From Branchinecta lynchi (Eukaryota > Arthropoda > Branchiopoda > Anostraca > Branchinectidae): a DNA stretch of 64,000 bases. A program made the translations under genes and the position numbers. A model generated the notes under the pieces. That model saw only the letters and a list, made by a program, of their open reading frames with translations, was not told the origin of the DNA and searched no databases. The stretch covers positions 25,996,533 through 26,060,532 of the forward strand of contig JAKZAP010000001.1 in assembly GCA_023053575.1 (NCBI GenBank), written 5' to 3'. Each line of letters starts with the position of its first letter. The stretch's first letter is position 1. Shown one piece after another: positions 47,151-58,740 of the stretch.

Positions 47151-47561
47151 CACTTTCAAGCTTCTCGTATCCTTATATGTGAAAGGGTGGTCAGCAGACG
47201 TTCATAAGACGACAGCAGATTCAGGCGAAGTTTGCGTTGCGTGACGGGGAAACTCGGCACGGCTGAAAAAGGGTAAAAAATTCGCAGGCACAAGACGAAA
47301 CATTGGGAGAAGTTGGGGATTTTAGAAGCTTATAATTCCGTATGGAAGCTAGGTGTTCTATGAAAGGCAGAATAAGAGGGGTCTTGTAAGTAATTAATTT
47401 TAAACAGTCCAGAGATAGAAAAAAAACACTGAAGGGAATCAAAGCGAGGATGTCTGATAGGCGCTATAGATGTCTATAATATCCCCGTACAATCGCCATG
47501 CTTTGAAAAACGTGCTTTAACATTAACGTTGCAGAACCAAGTCAGAGAAAAACCTGTTCAG
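47151..47561. other. Spacer between two family-1 copies
   Basis: No exon recognised. Nothing else stands out. Confidence 0.35.
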
Positions 47562-48582
47562 TTTTTGGGATCCCAAAACGTAAGTGGAGGGATAGTCTAC
47601 CTATGACATCGCAAAAGTTGTCCGTCTGTCCGTCCGTCCGTCCGTCTGTTAGCGCGATCTCTCGAAGGGGTTGAGATATTTTGATCAAACTTGGCATGAG
47701 GACTTTTTAGGTCAAAGTACAGGTCAAGTTCGAAGATGGGCTATGTAGCTATATCTTTAGGGGTGGGGGAGGGGTCTGAAATTAATGGGAAAAACATTTT
47801 TTTTTTAAAGCTAATGAAATAGTCGAAGTAGGGGTAAGGAGACATGCTGAATCCGAATATGAAATTTATTTTCTAGCCCGACAAATAGTTCACCCGGAAC
47901 CCGGCAAAAGCCGGAAAATTTGTGAAAAGTAAAAGTTTAATATGAAGTTGTTTGGGGGATCGATTTAGAGGGGAAAAAATGTGCTGAGTCCGAATATGAA
48001 AATTATTTTCTCGCCGGACAATTAGTTAGACCGGAATCCGACAAAACCGGAGAATTTGTTTAAAGTAAACCTTTTATTTAAATTTGATAAGATGTTCGAT
48101 TTGCGGGATAGAAGACACGCTGAATTAGCATATGACAATCATTTGATCACCGGACGTATATATCGCTCGGAATCCGGCTGAAACCGGAAAATTTTTTAAA
48201 AGTAAAAGTTTAATCTGAAGTTGATTAGAGGTTGGATGTAGGGGTAAGGAGACATGCTGAATTCGTTTTTGAGCTTTATTTTCGGACAAATAGTTCCGGA
48301 GTTACGCCAAAACCGGAAAATCGCAGAAGTAAGGCAGGAAATTTCGATCTGCTTCGTTAAAATAGATATGACTTAAAAGGGTAAACTTACATGCTGAATC
48401 CATATCTGAACTTGGTGTTCTCATAAGATTAGCTATGATTAGCTATTTTGCCTTGATCTGTTTCTAAATTTTAATAGTAAAAGTGTTCAAGGAGTCTGGC
48501 GAAGACTGGATCTGGCGAAGACAAGACCAACTGTCTGGACAAATTTGAACTTTTAGGATCCCATCGAAACCTTTGGTCTTGT
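47562..48582 (-). mobile_element. Family-1 repeat, inverted copy adjoining a splice donor
   Basis: In minus sense it opens AACAAGACCAAAGGTTTCGA and ends CGTTTTGGGATCCCAAAAAC, with about four diverged tandem units between. Its edge lies 9-10 bp inside the intron after exon 48593-48699. Confidence 0.8.
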
Positions 48583-48592
48583 TCTTTCATAC

Positions 48593-48699
48593 CTTCAAGT
48601 CTCTTATGACAGACCGCAGCCCAGCATATTTCTTTATAAGGCGGTAGAGGTCGTTGGTCAGTTGAGTGTTCTCCTGATCTATTTGATGAGAAGTTAGCC
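48593..48699 (-). CDS. Minus-strand coiled-coil protein, exon 4
   Basis: Minus acceptor TTTTTTTTTTGCAG|GG and donor TTGAAG|GTATGA. Two bases complete the codon opened by exon 49379-49577 (Gly), then 35 codons: LTSHQIDQENTQLTNDLYRL and IKKYAGLRSVIRDLK; it leaves in phase 0. Heptad-like leucines suggest a coiled coil. The gene continues to lower coordinates, but I could not find the next exon. Confidence 0.8.
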
Positions 48700-49378
48700 C
48701 TGCAAAAAAAAAAACATAATCGTAGGAGAAAATCACGTATTTAAAGTTTTCAGTGTAAAATATGCAGATTCTGAACTAGTTGAACTCCTGAACCTACCCT
48801 TATTGTTTTCTTCGTGATTAGTCATAAATAAGCTTGATAAAGTTATTGTTTAGTATATATTTTATCTCTCTGAGTTAAACAACGGCTGGTCAAAAATAAA
48901 TTTCTTACATCCTCTCTAGTCCTTCGATGGCTCAGGTTATCCGGTAACTTAAAGGAGATCCGGTAACTTAGAAGGGGATTCGGTAACTCAAGAGGAAGAT
49001 CCGGTAACTTAAGGAGATAGGTTCAAACCCAGCTCGAGGTGCACTTTTGAAACTTTTGAAAATCTATGACCAGATTCAATATTTTTCTCTTTTTCAGAAA
49101 TTATAACAATTCTAAGAATGATAATAATAAGAAGGAATAATTTCAGTAGACAGGTTTTTTACATGGGTAAATAATGTTTCCGCAAATGGGGAGGGTAGAA
49201 CAGGCACTCCTGTCTGTGCGAGCTAGAAATCCGAGGAGGAAATCACTGGACTTTTTGGTGTAGGCCTACACGAGGAGGCAGGACCGTCACAGGACCAAGT
49301 ACAGCCTGCAACGACTGTAATCCTCCCTCGTGGGTAGTGAACCGACTTACAAATAGGTGATTTTCCTATATCTCCTAC
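48700..49378. other. Intron of the minus-strand gene
   Basis: Contains three near-repeats of TCCGGTAACTTAA-type sequence (about 48938-49015). No other feature recognised. Confidence 0.6.
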
Positions 49379-49577
49379 CTCCTAGTCTCTCTGCCCTTTC
49401 TTTCCTCTTTTCGTCCTCCTCCGCGAGCTTGGCTGAAGTCTTTACTCCCTCCCCTGGCTTCTGGGTCTTTTCAAGGGCGCTGCAGACCCTCAGGACGAAA
49501 ACAGGCACTGGTTCCTGTTTCTCTTGCTTAGGGGTATCCACTAATGCCCAATACTGTGTCTCCAGGCGAACCACTTC
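49379..49577 (-). CDS. Minus-strand coiled-coil protein, exon 3
   Basis: Minus acceptor CAAATCGTTTCCTAG|GAA and donor CTAGGAG|GTAGGA. Phase 0 in (matches exon 57245-57423), one base out (matches 48593-48699). Sixty-six residues: EVVRLETQYWALVDTPKQEK, PVPVFVLRVCSALEKTQK, then a Lys/Glu/Arg-rich helix ending KERAERLG. The length and both phases fit without adjustment. Confidence 0.82.
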
Positions 49578-51073
49578 CTAGGAAACGATTTGGGACATTA
49601 GGAGGGAAACGCTCGTTAGGGAGACAGATAGCCTAGTTGGCTATTTCCTACAACGGAGATTAAAATAGAGGATGTGAGATCGAATATTTTGCTGCATCTA
49701 CATGGCAACGCTGCTTAGTCAGGCAAATGGAAATGTCCACCCTATCCGACGAAAACGGAAAATAATACATAGATGGCACTGCTTATGAAATGACAACGGA
49801 TATTTCAGAAACGGTACAACGAAGAACTTAAAATTGCAAGAAACTTTCAATTTTGAGACTGAATTCTGTGTGTTTGTTAAATACACCAGAGTTTATTAAT
49901 GCTTAAAACGTTTCTCCTGCCCTTTCTTCTTGACATAGTTAGAAACAAAATAGAGTTGGAAATGTGTTTTCGAAGGCTTCGAAGTTTTACTAATACGACC
50001 CTCATAAAATTCCTCTCGGATTAGTTCTTTTTTGGCCGCTAGGTGCGCTATCGTAAAGAAAACAATGACACGTTACTTCTTGGTGTACGTTAATCCAGGT
50101 TTGTTTTGCTATTTTCAATTCCTCTTAGGCCTTACTATATTTACAGCTGTTTAAACTGCCTCTTCCCCTCTTTTTGCTTTACCCAACTCTGTTCTGTCAA
50201 GCGTCATCAAGTTTGTCATTTCCGGCTTCCGACTTCAGTGCTGAGCGCTGGCTGACTTTTCCACGGGGCTAATGCACGACTCGATATGAAGCGAAAGCCT
50301 AATCACGTATTCACCCGCCAGATAACTTATCCCCAGATCTCACGTGATTGTTATTGTTCCACTAGCGCGTCTGGCGCCAATTCGTCATCGGATTTTATGA
50401 AGGACGGATATGCTCGCATCGAACTGGTCGGCTATGACACAAAGATGGAAAAGCCAACCAATAGGTTGCAAGATATAATTTTTTCGTGAAAGTTCAAAAC
50501 ACAGTTTCAACACTCTTGATGACTACCTCTTCGTACTGATAAAGAATCGCCGTGTGCCTATAGCGAAGAGCCAGAAATGTCATCACAATAAGCGTTTTTC
50601 ATTGGTTTACCTAGGACTTGAATCATTTTTTGAGGATCCGTTTGGGTGAGGGTTTTTTTTCTCGAGGCTCACTGGCGGGGAACAGACTTGGTCATAAAGA
50701 GTCAGGTCAAAACTATGTGCAATCAACCAGGAAAGGGTCAGGGAAATCTTTTCAAGCATTTTTCGAGTATTAGGTTGTCAACCAAAAGGTCACAATTCAA
50801 GAGAAAATCCTGTACCTCCCAATGTTTAATTTGTGTCTTGTTCTTCTCCCGTTTTCGTCAGGAAGGGGGCCCCACCCTCTGGTTCTGAAAATTTTCGGAT
50901 ATAGTACTATGTAGGTTGTATATGATTATGTTTTTACCCGTCACGACATCTACAACTGAAAGGCTCTACGATTGAAGAAGTTAAGGTTCAAGCTTATCTT
51001 TATTTGTGCAAACAAATGTATCATTAACACTCTCCGCTGCTGAGAACAGAGCTAGAGCGCACACGAAAAAAAA
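49578..51073. other. Intron sequence, unassigned
   Basis: No exon recognised on either strand between the coiled-coil exon and the next family-1 copy. A small GC-balanced open frame at 50286-50489 (+) lacks splice support. Confidence 0.4.
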
Positions 51074-52293
51074 ACAAGACCAAAGGTTTCGATGGGATCC
51101 CAAAAATTCAATATCTGATCTAGACAACTGGGTCTTGTCTTAGCCAGATCCAGTCTTCGCCAGACTCCTTGAACATTTTTACAATTAAAATTCAGAAACA
51201 GATTAAGGCCAAATAGCTAATCACCTGAGAAAACCAAGTTCAGATTTGGATTCAGCATGTGTGTTTACCCCTATAAGTCATATCTGTTTTGACGAAAACT
51301 TCCTGCCACTTCTGCCAATTTCCCGGTTCCGGCCGAACTCCAGAACTACTTGTCCGGCTAAAAAAGAAAGCTCAAAGACGAAATCAGGGACTATATGTCC
51401 GGGTAAAATACGATTGTCACACAGGGACTCAGCATCTCTTCTTACCCCTAAATCGCTTATCTAATCAACTAGAAATAAAACTTTGACTTCCAACAGTTTT
51501 CCGGTTTTGGCCGGATTCCGGACGAACTACATGTCTGGGTAGAAACTTGTTTTCACATAAGTGTTCAGCATGTCTTCTTGCCCTGAATCGAACATCTAAT
51601 CAACTCCAAATAAAACTTTTAATTTTGACAAACTTTCCGGTTTGGGCCGGATTCCGGTCGAAGTGTCCGTCGAGAAAATAGTTTTCACCATCGTCTTCAG
51701 CATGTCTCCCTACCTCTAAATCGAACATTTAATCAACTTCAAATAAAACTTTTACTTTCAACAAACTTTCCGATTTGGGCCGGATTCCGGGCGAAATACT
51801 TGTCCATCGAGAAAATAGTTTTCACCATCGTCTTCAGCATGTCTTCCTACCCCTAAATCGAACATCTAATCAATTTCAAATAAAACTTTTACTTTCAACA
51901 AACTTTCCGGTTTTGGCCGGATTCCGGGCGAACTACTTGTTCGATGACAAAATGGTTTTCACCATCGTGTTCAGCATGTCTTCTTACCCCATAATCGACT
52001 ATCACATTAGCTATTTCAAAATATTTTGTTTGTCCCTTAATTTGAATCCCCTCCCCCACCCCTAAATGTAGAGCTACAAAGCCCATCTACGAACTTGACT
52101 GGTCCGACGGCCCAACGAACCCTCACACCAAGTTTCATCAAAATATCTCATTCCCTTCGAGAGTTATCGTGCTTACAGACGGACGGACAAACGGACGGAC
52201 GGACGGACAGACGGACGGACGGACGGACGGACAGACGGACAACTTTTGCGATGTCATAGGTATCCCTCCACTTACGTTTTGGGATCCCAAAAA
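51074..52293 (+). mobile_element. Family-1 repeat, near-complete copy
   Basis: Opens ACAAGACCAAAGGTTTCGAT and closes TTTTGGGATCCCAAAAA. It is very close in sequence to the 4436 copy in the opening and closing blocks, but has lost part of the first units and one 137-bp unit. GGAC microsatellite at about 52178-52240. Confidence 0.85.
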
Positions 52294-52350
52294 GTAAAAC
52301 CAAAAATGACTTTTTTTTTTCTCTTTCTAGTTTCGCTGAAAAGGCAGCTT

Positions 52351-53400
52351 ATTTTTGGGATCTCAAAACTTAAGTGACGGGATAGCTAGGATTTCGTAAA
52401 AGGTGTCCCTCTGTCTGTTTGACCGTCTGTCAGCACATAAACTGTCGAAGGGGTTGATTATTTTGTTCAAACTTGGCATGAGAATTCATTAGGTCAAAGT
52501 ACACGTCAAGATCGTGGATTGGCTCTGTAGCCTTACATTTAGATAGGGGGTTTAAGATTGAGGGACGAAAACAAATTTAGGAGTAAGGAGACCCTCTGAA
52601 CCGAGAACTGAACTTTGTTTCTTCGTAAAAGTAATTTTTTTAGGTGAAGGTGAGTAAAAGCTCAACATAGGGGTACAGAGACATATTGAATCTGCTTTGA
52701 AATTTTACTTTTTCGCCGGACAAGTAGTTTTTCCAAATTATTTAGATTAGAGGATCATTTAGAGGTAAGAATACATCTTGAATCCATATTTTAAAAATAT
52801 GTTCCCGTCGGACAAGAAAACTGAACGGAATCTGGTGAAACAGAAATTTGATAGGGGTTAAGTTGATTCTGAAGTCAATATCGGAACATCCTTACAGGAG
52901 CAAGAATACAAGATTAATCCATGTGTGAACCCGAATTTTTTCGCTTTAGTTCATCCGAAATCCAGCAGAAACTACAAGTTTTACAGAAGTAAAAATAAAA
53001 AATAAGTCAATCAGAGTATCAAGAATGGGCTAACAATACATGTTGAATCAAAATATGAACTTTATTTTCTCACCGGACAAGTAGTTTGACTGGAGTCGAT
53101 GAAAAATCGGTGAAGGCATAAAATAAAACCGATGTAGATTAAACTTTGTTTGAGGAGGTAGATGGCCTAAGCGTCCTGTCGGAATCTTGTTCAAACAAGG
53201 TTATATGAATGAGCCTGATTGTTTGATATTCTTTTAGCTGGAAAGTCTGACTTAGTGGCTGATGTTCAGTGGTATATTAAATTGATATCAAGTGTGTACG
53301 AGTTCGGCAAAGACTGAACATCTGCTAGATCTGATTATCTGTATTAAAAAGATTGACAAAATTCGCCTTTGTAATCCCATCGAAACCTTTGGACTTGTTA
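52351..53400 (-). mobile_element. Family-1 repeat, old diverged inverted copy
   Basis: Edges ATTTTTGGGATCTCAAAACT and CATCGAAACCTTTGGACTTG are recognisable; the interior tandem units are heavily diverged and the microsatellite block is short. It lies head-to-head with the young copy 51074-52293. Confidence 0.7.
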
Positions 53401-53640
53401 CATTGGACGTCTGAACATACTGAAATATTTTGACCCATCCAAGGGATTTGTAGTTTTCAGACGAGGCACTAGTAATGACGTACAGAATGGGTGCCGCTTG
53501 CACGACAGCCCAAAATTCATCCAGACGTGGAGACTTTGAATTTCAAAATAAGCCTGCGTTTGCAGGATTAAAGACGCTAAGTGTGCAGATGTCAGGGCCG
53601 AAAAATGTAGGCGAGTGATGTTACAGAATCTGTCATTTTT

Positions 53641-54415
53641 ATGGCACTTGCCCTTAGGCCAAGTGTCATATAGCGATCGCAATTTCTGTCCGTCCGTCGG
53701 TCTGTCGGTCTGTCCAGGTTTTGCTAGTTCGGGCACTTCCACATAAGCTAGGACGATAAAACTTGGCAGGCGTATCAGGGACCCAAATGATTAAGTTGGA
53801 AATAGTCACTTCCCCCATCCGAGCACCGTGGGGGGAGTGGAGGGAGGGGGAATACGGAATCTTGAGGTATTTATAACTTTTGAACGGGTGATCGGATCTC
53901 GGTGAAACTTGATATTTGGAAAGATCTCATGCCTCAGACAACCCACTTAAAATCCGGACCGGATCCAATGACTTTGGTGGGGGGGGGGGCAACCGGAAAT
54001 CTTGGGAAACGCAATGACTGGAGGGATCGAGATGAAACTTGGTGGGAAGACACCTAGCAAACACTAGATACATCATTGACATAACCGAACCGATTCGGGC
54101 ACTGTGGGGGGAGTGGAGGGAGGGGGAATCCGGAATCTTGAGGTATTTATAACTTTAGAACGGGTGATCGGGTCTTGATGGAACTTGATATTTGGAAAGA
54201 CCTCATGCCTCAGACGACCCACTTAAAATTCGGACCGGATCCGGTGACTTTTGGGGGGAGCTGGAGGGGGAAACCGGAAATGCTGGAAAACGCTATGAGT
54301 GGAGGGATCGAGATGAAACTTGGTGGGAAGACACCTAGCAAACACTAGATACATCATTGACATAACCGAGCCGTGCCTACTCGTAACAAGTGCCATATGA
54401 GCTCATAGCTCTTGT
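53641..54415. mobile_element. Family-2 repeat, uninterrupted copy
   Basis: ATGGCACTTGCCCTTAGGCC at the start, CTCGTAACAAGTGCCATATG at the end, GGACCGGATCC and GATGAAACTTGGTGGGAAGA inside. An internal block of about 290 bp is duplicated (53870-54060 and 54150-54360 share long stretches). It serves as the empty-site comparison for the nested insertion at 4436. Confidence 0.75.
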
Positions 54416-54803
54416 TGTAGAGTGGAGTGGAACAATCCACTCTAGCGAGCGCTGTAGCAGCTTTCAGTTTTCGGCTGTCACCGTTTTTTATGAAGTTCAT
54501 AACTCGTGAATCAGTGCAGGTATCATGTTCAAACTTGGTACATTTGTCGGTACTCGGGTCTATAGTTGTGTCTTTCGAGAGTCCGGCTCCTCACACCTAC
54601 CCGGTTCAGGGGCAAATGGGCCCAGATTGCACAGCGAATAATGTTCATTACTTGACCAGACGTGGACATAGGACGATGAAACTCCTTGATACTTGTAGAC
54701 CCTACGACTGGGAAATTACTTTGAAAGTTGCACCTCCCACACCCGCCCAGTTCTTGGGCAACTGGGCCCAGATTGCCCAAGAGTAAAGTTTGTGATATTC
54801 AAG
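54416..54803. repeat. Unclassified repeat-like block with AGAGTGGAGTGGAACAATCC
   Basis: Begins with an internal hairpin (GTGGAGTGGAACAATCCACT). Two similar halves carry AAACTTGGTACATTTGTC / AACTCCTTGATACTTGTAG and TTCAGGGGCAAATGGGCCCA / TTCTTGGGCAACTGGGCCCA, so it looks like a diverged tandem duplication. Confidence 0.5.
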
Positions 54804-54804
54804 G

Positions 54805-56063
54805 TATTGTCTAGTTCGTAGATGGGCTCTGCAGCCCTACATTTAGGGTGGGGGTGGGGGGGGAGTCAAATTAAGGGACAAACAAAATATTTTTAAACAG
54901 CTAATGTGATAGTCGATTATGAGGTAAGAAGACATGCTTAGGACGATGGTAAAACCCTTTTCTCGCCGGACAAGTAGTTCGTCCGGAATCCGGCCAAACC
55001 CGGAAAGTTGGTTGAAAGTAAAAGTTTCATTTGAAGTTGATTAAATGTTCGATTTAGGGGTAAGAAGACATGCTGAACACTTACGTGAAAAGCATTTTCT
55101 CGCCGGACAAGTACTCTAGTTTGTCTGCAATCCGGCAAAAAACGGAATGTTGGTTAAAAGCAAAGGTTTTTATCTGAAGTTCATTAGATGACAGATTTAG
55201 GGGTAAGAAGAGACATATAATTAGTTCGGAGTCCGGTTGTAACCGGGCTTTTTTAAGAAAAATTTTTATTTAAAGTTGATTACGGTTCTTTATAGGGATA
55301 AGGAGATAGGGATCGACTAAAAGCAGGAAAGGAAAGGCAAGAGAAAAGCAGGAAAGAATACTAAAACCAGGAAGGGCAAACTAAAACGAGGAAAGAATGA
55401 CCAAGAATCGAGGATTCGAAAAACTGGCAAGCCTTTCCTCTGTTTCGTATCCCGTGAGAGTCGGCAACTTCTATATCGCCTACCGACAAGGTACTAAAAG
55501 GACGAAAAGATGAACTTTTACAAATGTAAGTTGCCGACCCCTCACGAGAAACTAAACTGAGGAAAAGCACGGGACAGCGTGCAATTTTTTTTTAATACTA
55601 AAAGGAGGAAAGGATGAACTGTTACAAATATAAGTTTCCGACCCCTCACGGGATACTAAACAGAGGAAAGGCTTGCCAGTTTTTCGGATCCTCGATTCCT
55701 GGTAATTCTTTCCTCGTTTTAGTTTGCCCTTCCTGGTTTTAGTATTCTTTCCTGCTTTTCTCTTGCCTTTCCTTTCCTGCTTTTAGTCGATCCCTAAGGA
55801 GATACGCTGGATTAGTTTCTGAATTTCCTTTTCTTGCTGGACTTGTAGTTCACTCGGAATTCGGGCGAAACGTAAACTTGGCAGAGGTATAGTAGGAAGT
55901 TTTGGCCAGTATCGTCATAATAGATATTGCTTATAGAGCTATATCTGAACTTGTTTATTTCTGATGATTAACCTGGCGAAGACTGGATCTGGCGAAGACA
56001 AGACCCAATTGTCTGGATCAAATATTAGATTTTTGCGATCCCATCGACACCTTTGGTCTTGTT
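54805..56063 (-). mobile_element. Family-1 repeat, inverted copy interrupted by a foldback element
   Basis: Minus-sense family-1 sequence with CCGGACAAGTAGTTCGTCCG-type units, ending CATCGACACCTTTGGTCTTG. The first (GGGATCCC) terminus is missing. The Mutator-like foldback element at 55309-55794 is inserted in one unit. Confidence 0.75.
55309..55794. mobile_element. Mutator-like foldback element, intact copy 3
   Basis: GGGATCGACTAAAAGCAGGA at the left is mirrored by TCCTGCTTTTAGTCGATCCC at the right, with nearly perfect arms of about 170 bp (AAAACTGGCAAGCCTTTCCT inverted). Flanked by TAAGGAGATA on both sides (55299-55308, 55795-55804); because of the shared A/T, the true duplication is 8-10 bp. 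Long arms plus about 9-bp duplications fit Mutator-like MITEs best; hAT (8 bp) is the alternative. Confidence 0.8.
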
Positions 56064-56463
56064 CCACTTGAGTCAAAGTTTGACCAACAATCTATGCACA
56101 TAACCTTGTCTCTCGTTTTTGGTCTGTAAGGTATATTAATGTTATCCAGTCAGGCTTCACTTTAACAACTAACCTACTGTAGTTATGACCTTTGATAGGC
56201 TAAAATCTGAAAGACCTAACTGAGGCAGATACAAATCACATGGGAGTAGAACAGGTATCCGAATTGCAGCCACCATGAATCATGTCTTTGACCTATCTGG
56301 GTTATGAAACCTGGTTTAAACGACCCGGTGAGGGACAAGTTTACGACTGTAGCTGGGCAGAGCCAAAAATATCAATTTGTTTAAACGACTCTGCTTGTTT
56401 TTTTTATTAAAATGAGTGTCCGGGACCTCGGCGAGGTTAAAATAAACGACTGATACGACTTAG

Positions 56464-56690
56464 CAAAAGGTGGGGGGGGGTACCCCCCCCCCCCCCTTCG
56501 TGGGCCATCCCTGCTTGATACTGGAAAAGAGGTATAAAGAGTCGGACTGGCTGGCAAGACATTCAGTGTTGAAAAATGTTTACCCCCCCCCCCCCCCCTT
56601 CGTGGGCCATCCCTGCTTGATACTGGAAAAGAGGTATAAAGAGTCGGACTGGCTGGCAAGACATTCAGTGTTGAAAACTTTTCTTGCAAG
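56464..56690. repeat. Tandem duplication, about 105-bp unit with poly-C
   Basis: Two consecutive copies of a C tract followed by TTCGTGGGCCATCCCTGCTT, ACTGGAAAAGAGGTATAAAG and TGGCAAGACATTCAGTGTTG. The copies look identical apart from C-tract length. A G tract next to the first C tract (56470-56499) makes GGGGGTACCCCC-type foldback. Confidence 0.9.
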
Positions 56691-56924
56691 ATCTTCAACC
56701 TTCAAGATCTCTTGGATTTATACCTGCAGTTTGTTTACATTAAAAGCTCTAAAAATGGGATGATTTCAAATTAGGGTCTAACGCTGTCATTTGCCTATAT
56801 CGTGTCGAAATCGGAGAATAATCCGAAAATATAAGGCCCCCGATACAACGGCAAAACTCCAAGAGCTTCGTAAAAATTTATCTGCGCAAGCGTACGAACG
56901 TCTTGCTCCATATCACGGGCGCAT

Positions 56925-57075
56925 CCGATGGTTCTGTTGATTTTTTGTGTTTATTTGTTTGTATTAGTGATTCTTCAGTTGTTTATTTGTTTTTATTTCT
57001 CTTCTTTACTCCACTATCTTCACATTGTTTTTGTGCAGTGGGTTACAAATAAATTATTATTATTATTATTAAAAA
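56925..57075 (+). repeat. LINE 3' tail, ATT-type
   Basis: T-rich 3' region, GTGCAGTGGGTTACAAATAA, then ATTATTATTATTATT (about 57051-57070). The same architecture as the other LINE endings here; upstream coding part not recognised. Confidence 0.5.
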
Positions 57076-57244
57076 AAATTTACTTTCACACTCCACGTTT
57101 GAGCGCTTACGCACTTGTTAGTTTATTTTACGGCAATGGCTTACCTTTGTAGATAGTAAATATTTCAAGTACCGTACAGAGGAACAGGTGCATAGAGGTA
57201 GGCTACCAGAAATCTGAAAAGATAATTTCGAGGGGAAACATTAC

Positions 57245-57423
57245 CTTGATCATGCTCTTTAGCTTCCTGTACCGCGGGAAAATAGGGGAAGTTTTACTAT
57301 CATCGTAGGCAGCATGAAGAGTTTGAAGTGCTCGTTTTGCAGTTCCGTAGGACTCCTCAAGCCGGATCCGGACCGCCCTGAGCCTTTCATTCGTTGTCAC
57401 CACGTCATTTCTGTCGATATCTC
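57245..57423 (-). CDS. Minus-strand coiled-coil protein, exon 2
   Basis: Minus acceptor TTGTTTCAG|GA and donor ATCAAG|GTAATG. Two bases plus the G from exon 63209-63277 give Gly, then 59 codons: DIDRNDVVTTNERLRAVRIR, LEESYGTAKRALQTLHAAYD, PIFPRYRKLKSMIK; it ends in phase 0. Charged, probably helical, with a proline-aromatic break (PIFPRY). I do not recognise the family. Confidence 0.85.
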
Positions 57424-57582
57424 CTGAAACAAGATGGGATTTATAAAGTCCCCATCAAATCATGGACATCTTTTTTTTTCCTTTGTTTCACGCCAGTGTA
57501 GCCTACTTTTTCTTCTCCCTCACAATGAGGTGAACCATTGCGAGTGATTACGTCTATATCTCAGCTCAGTAACGTTGAAAGT

Positions 57583-57790
57583 TATTATTAAAACCAGGGG
57601 GGAGCTGGTATGAAATCTGAAGACCCCTAGCCTAAAATCTGGCCTTTTCGGAAAAAAGACCCCCCCCCCCCCCGCCTGGCTGGTATGAAATCTGAAACCG
57701 CTAGGGGTACCCCAATGACCACCGAAAAAATCTGCATACAAAAAAAAATATTGCACCCCCCCCCCCCATAACAGGGTGTGTAGCATATCG
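57583..57790. repeat. Duplicated GGTATGAAATCTGA block with poly-C tracts
   Basis: GGTATGAAATCTGAAGACCC and GGTATGAAATCTGAAACCGC lie 70 bp apart, each near C tracts (57661-57673, 57757-57769). An inverted relative lies at 61235-61290 on the far side of the LINE. Confidence 0.7.
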
Positions 57791-58022
57791 TTCGATTCCA
57801 AATTACAAGGTTAGAAGTATGCTGTACTTCTTTTAGTATTATCACGAAGACTCTCCAAGTAAAAAGCTTATTTCAGCAAACGTGAAGGATTTTTTTAAGT
57901 TTTACCGCGGAAACGAGCCTCGGAAACACTTCAGCATCAGATTTCAAGTAAGGCTTTGCACTTGGCCAAAGAATGTCTAGTCTTCTACTTGTGCTTTCAG
58001 CGGGACGACGGAAAAATTGACG

Positions 58023-58737
58023 GTTTTTGGGATCCCAAAACGTAAGTCGAGGGATACCTATGACATCGCAAAAGTTGTCCGTCCGTCTGTAAGCACGATA
58101 ACTCTCGAAGGGAATGAGATATTTTGATGAAACTAGGTGTGAGGAGTCATTGGGTCGTCAAGTCAAGTTCGTAGATGGGCTTTGTAGCCCTAGATTTAGG
58201 GGTGGGGGAGGGGGTTCAAATTAAGAGGCAAACAAAATATTTTGAAACAGCTAATGTGATAGTCGAGTATGGGGTAAGAAGACATGCTCAACACGATGGT
58301 GAAAATCACTTTTCTCGACGGAAAAGTAGTTCGCCCGGAATCCGGCAAAAACCGGAAAGTTTGCTAAAGTAAAAGTTTTATTTGAAGTTGATTAGATGTT
58401 CATTGTTGGGGAAAAAAGATTCCCGGAGTTCGTTTTTTAGCTTTCTTTTTTCGCCGGACAAGTAGTTCCGGAGTTCGGCCGAAACCGGGGAATTGGCAGA
58501 AGTGGCAGGAATTTTCATCAAAACAAATATGACTTATAGGGGTAAACACACATGCTGAACCCATATCTGAACTTGGTTTTCTCAGATGATTAGCTATTTG
58601 GCCTTAATCTGTTTCTGAATTTTAATTGTAAAAATGTTCAAGGAGTCTGGCGAAGACTGGATCTGGTGAAGACAAGACCCAGTTGTCTGGATCAGATATT
58701 GATTTTTTGGGATCCCATCGAAACCTTTGGTCTTGTT
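58023..58737 (-). mobile_element. Family-1 repeat, short inverted copy
   Basis: TTTTTGGGATCCCAAAACGT to CATCGAAACCTTTGGTCTTG. Both termini present but only about two tandem units inside, so this is the minimal full-ended form of the family. Confidence 0.85.
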
Positions 58738-58740
58738 CAT

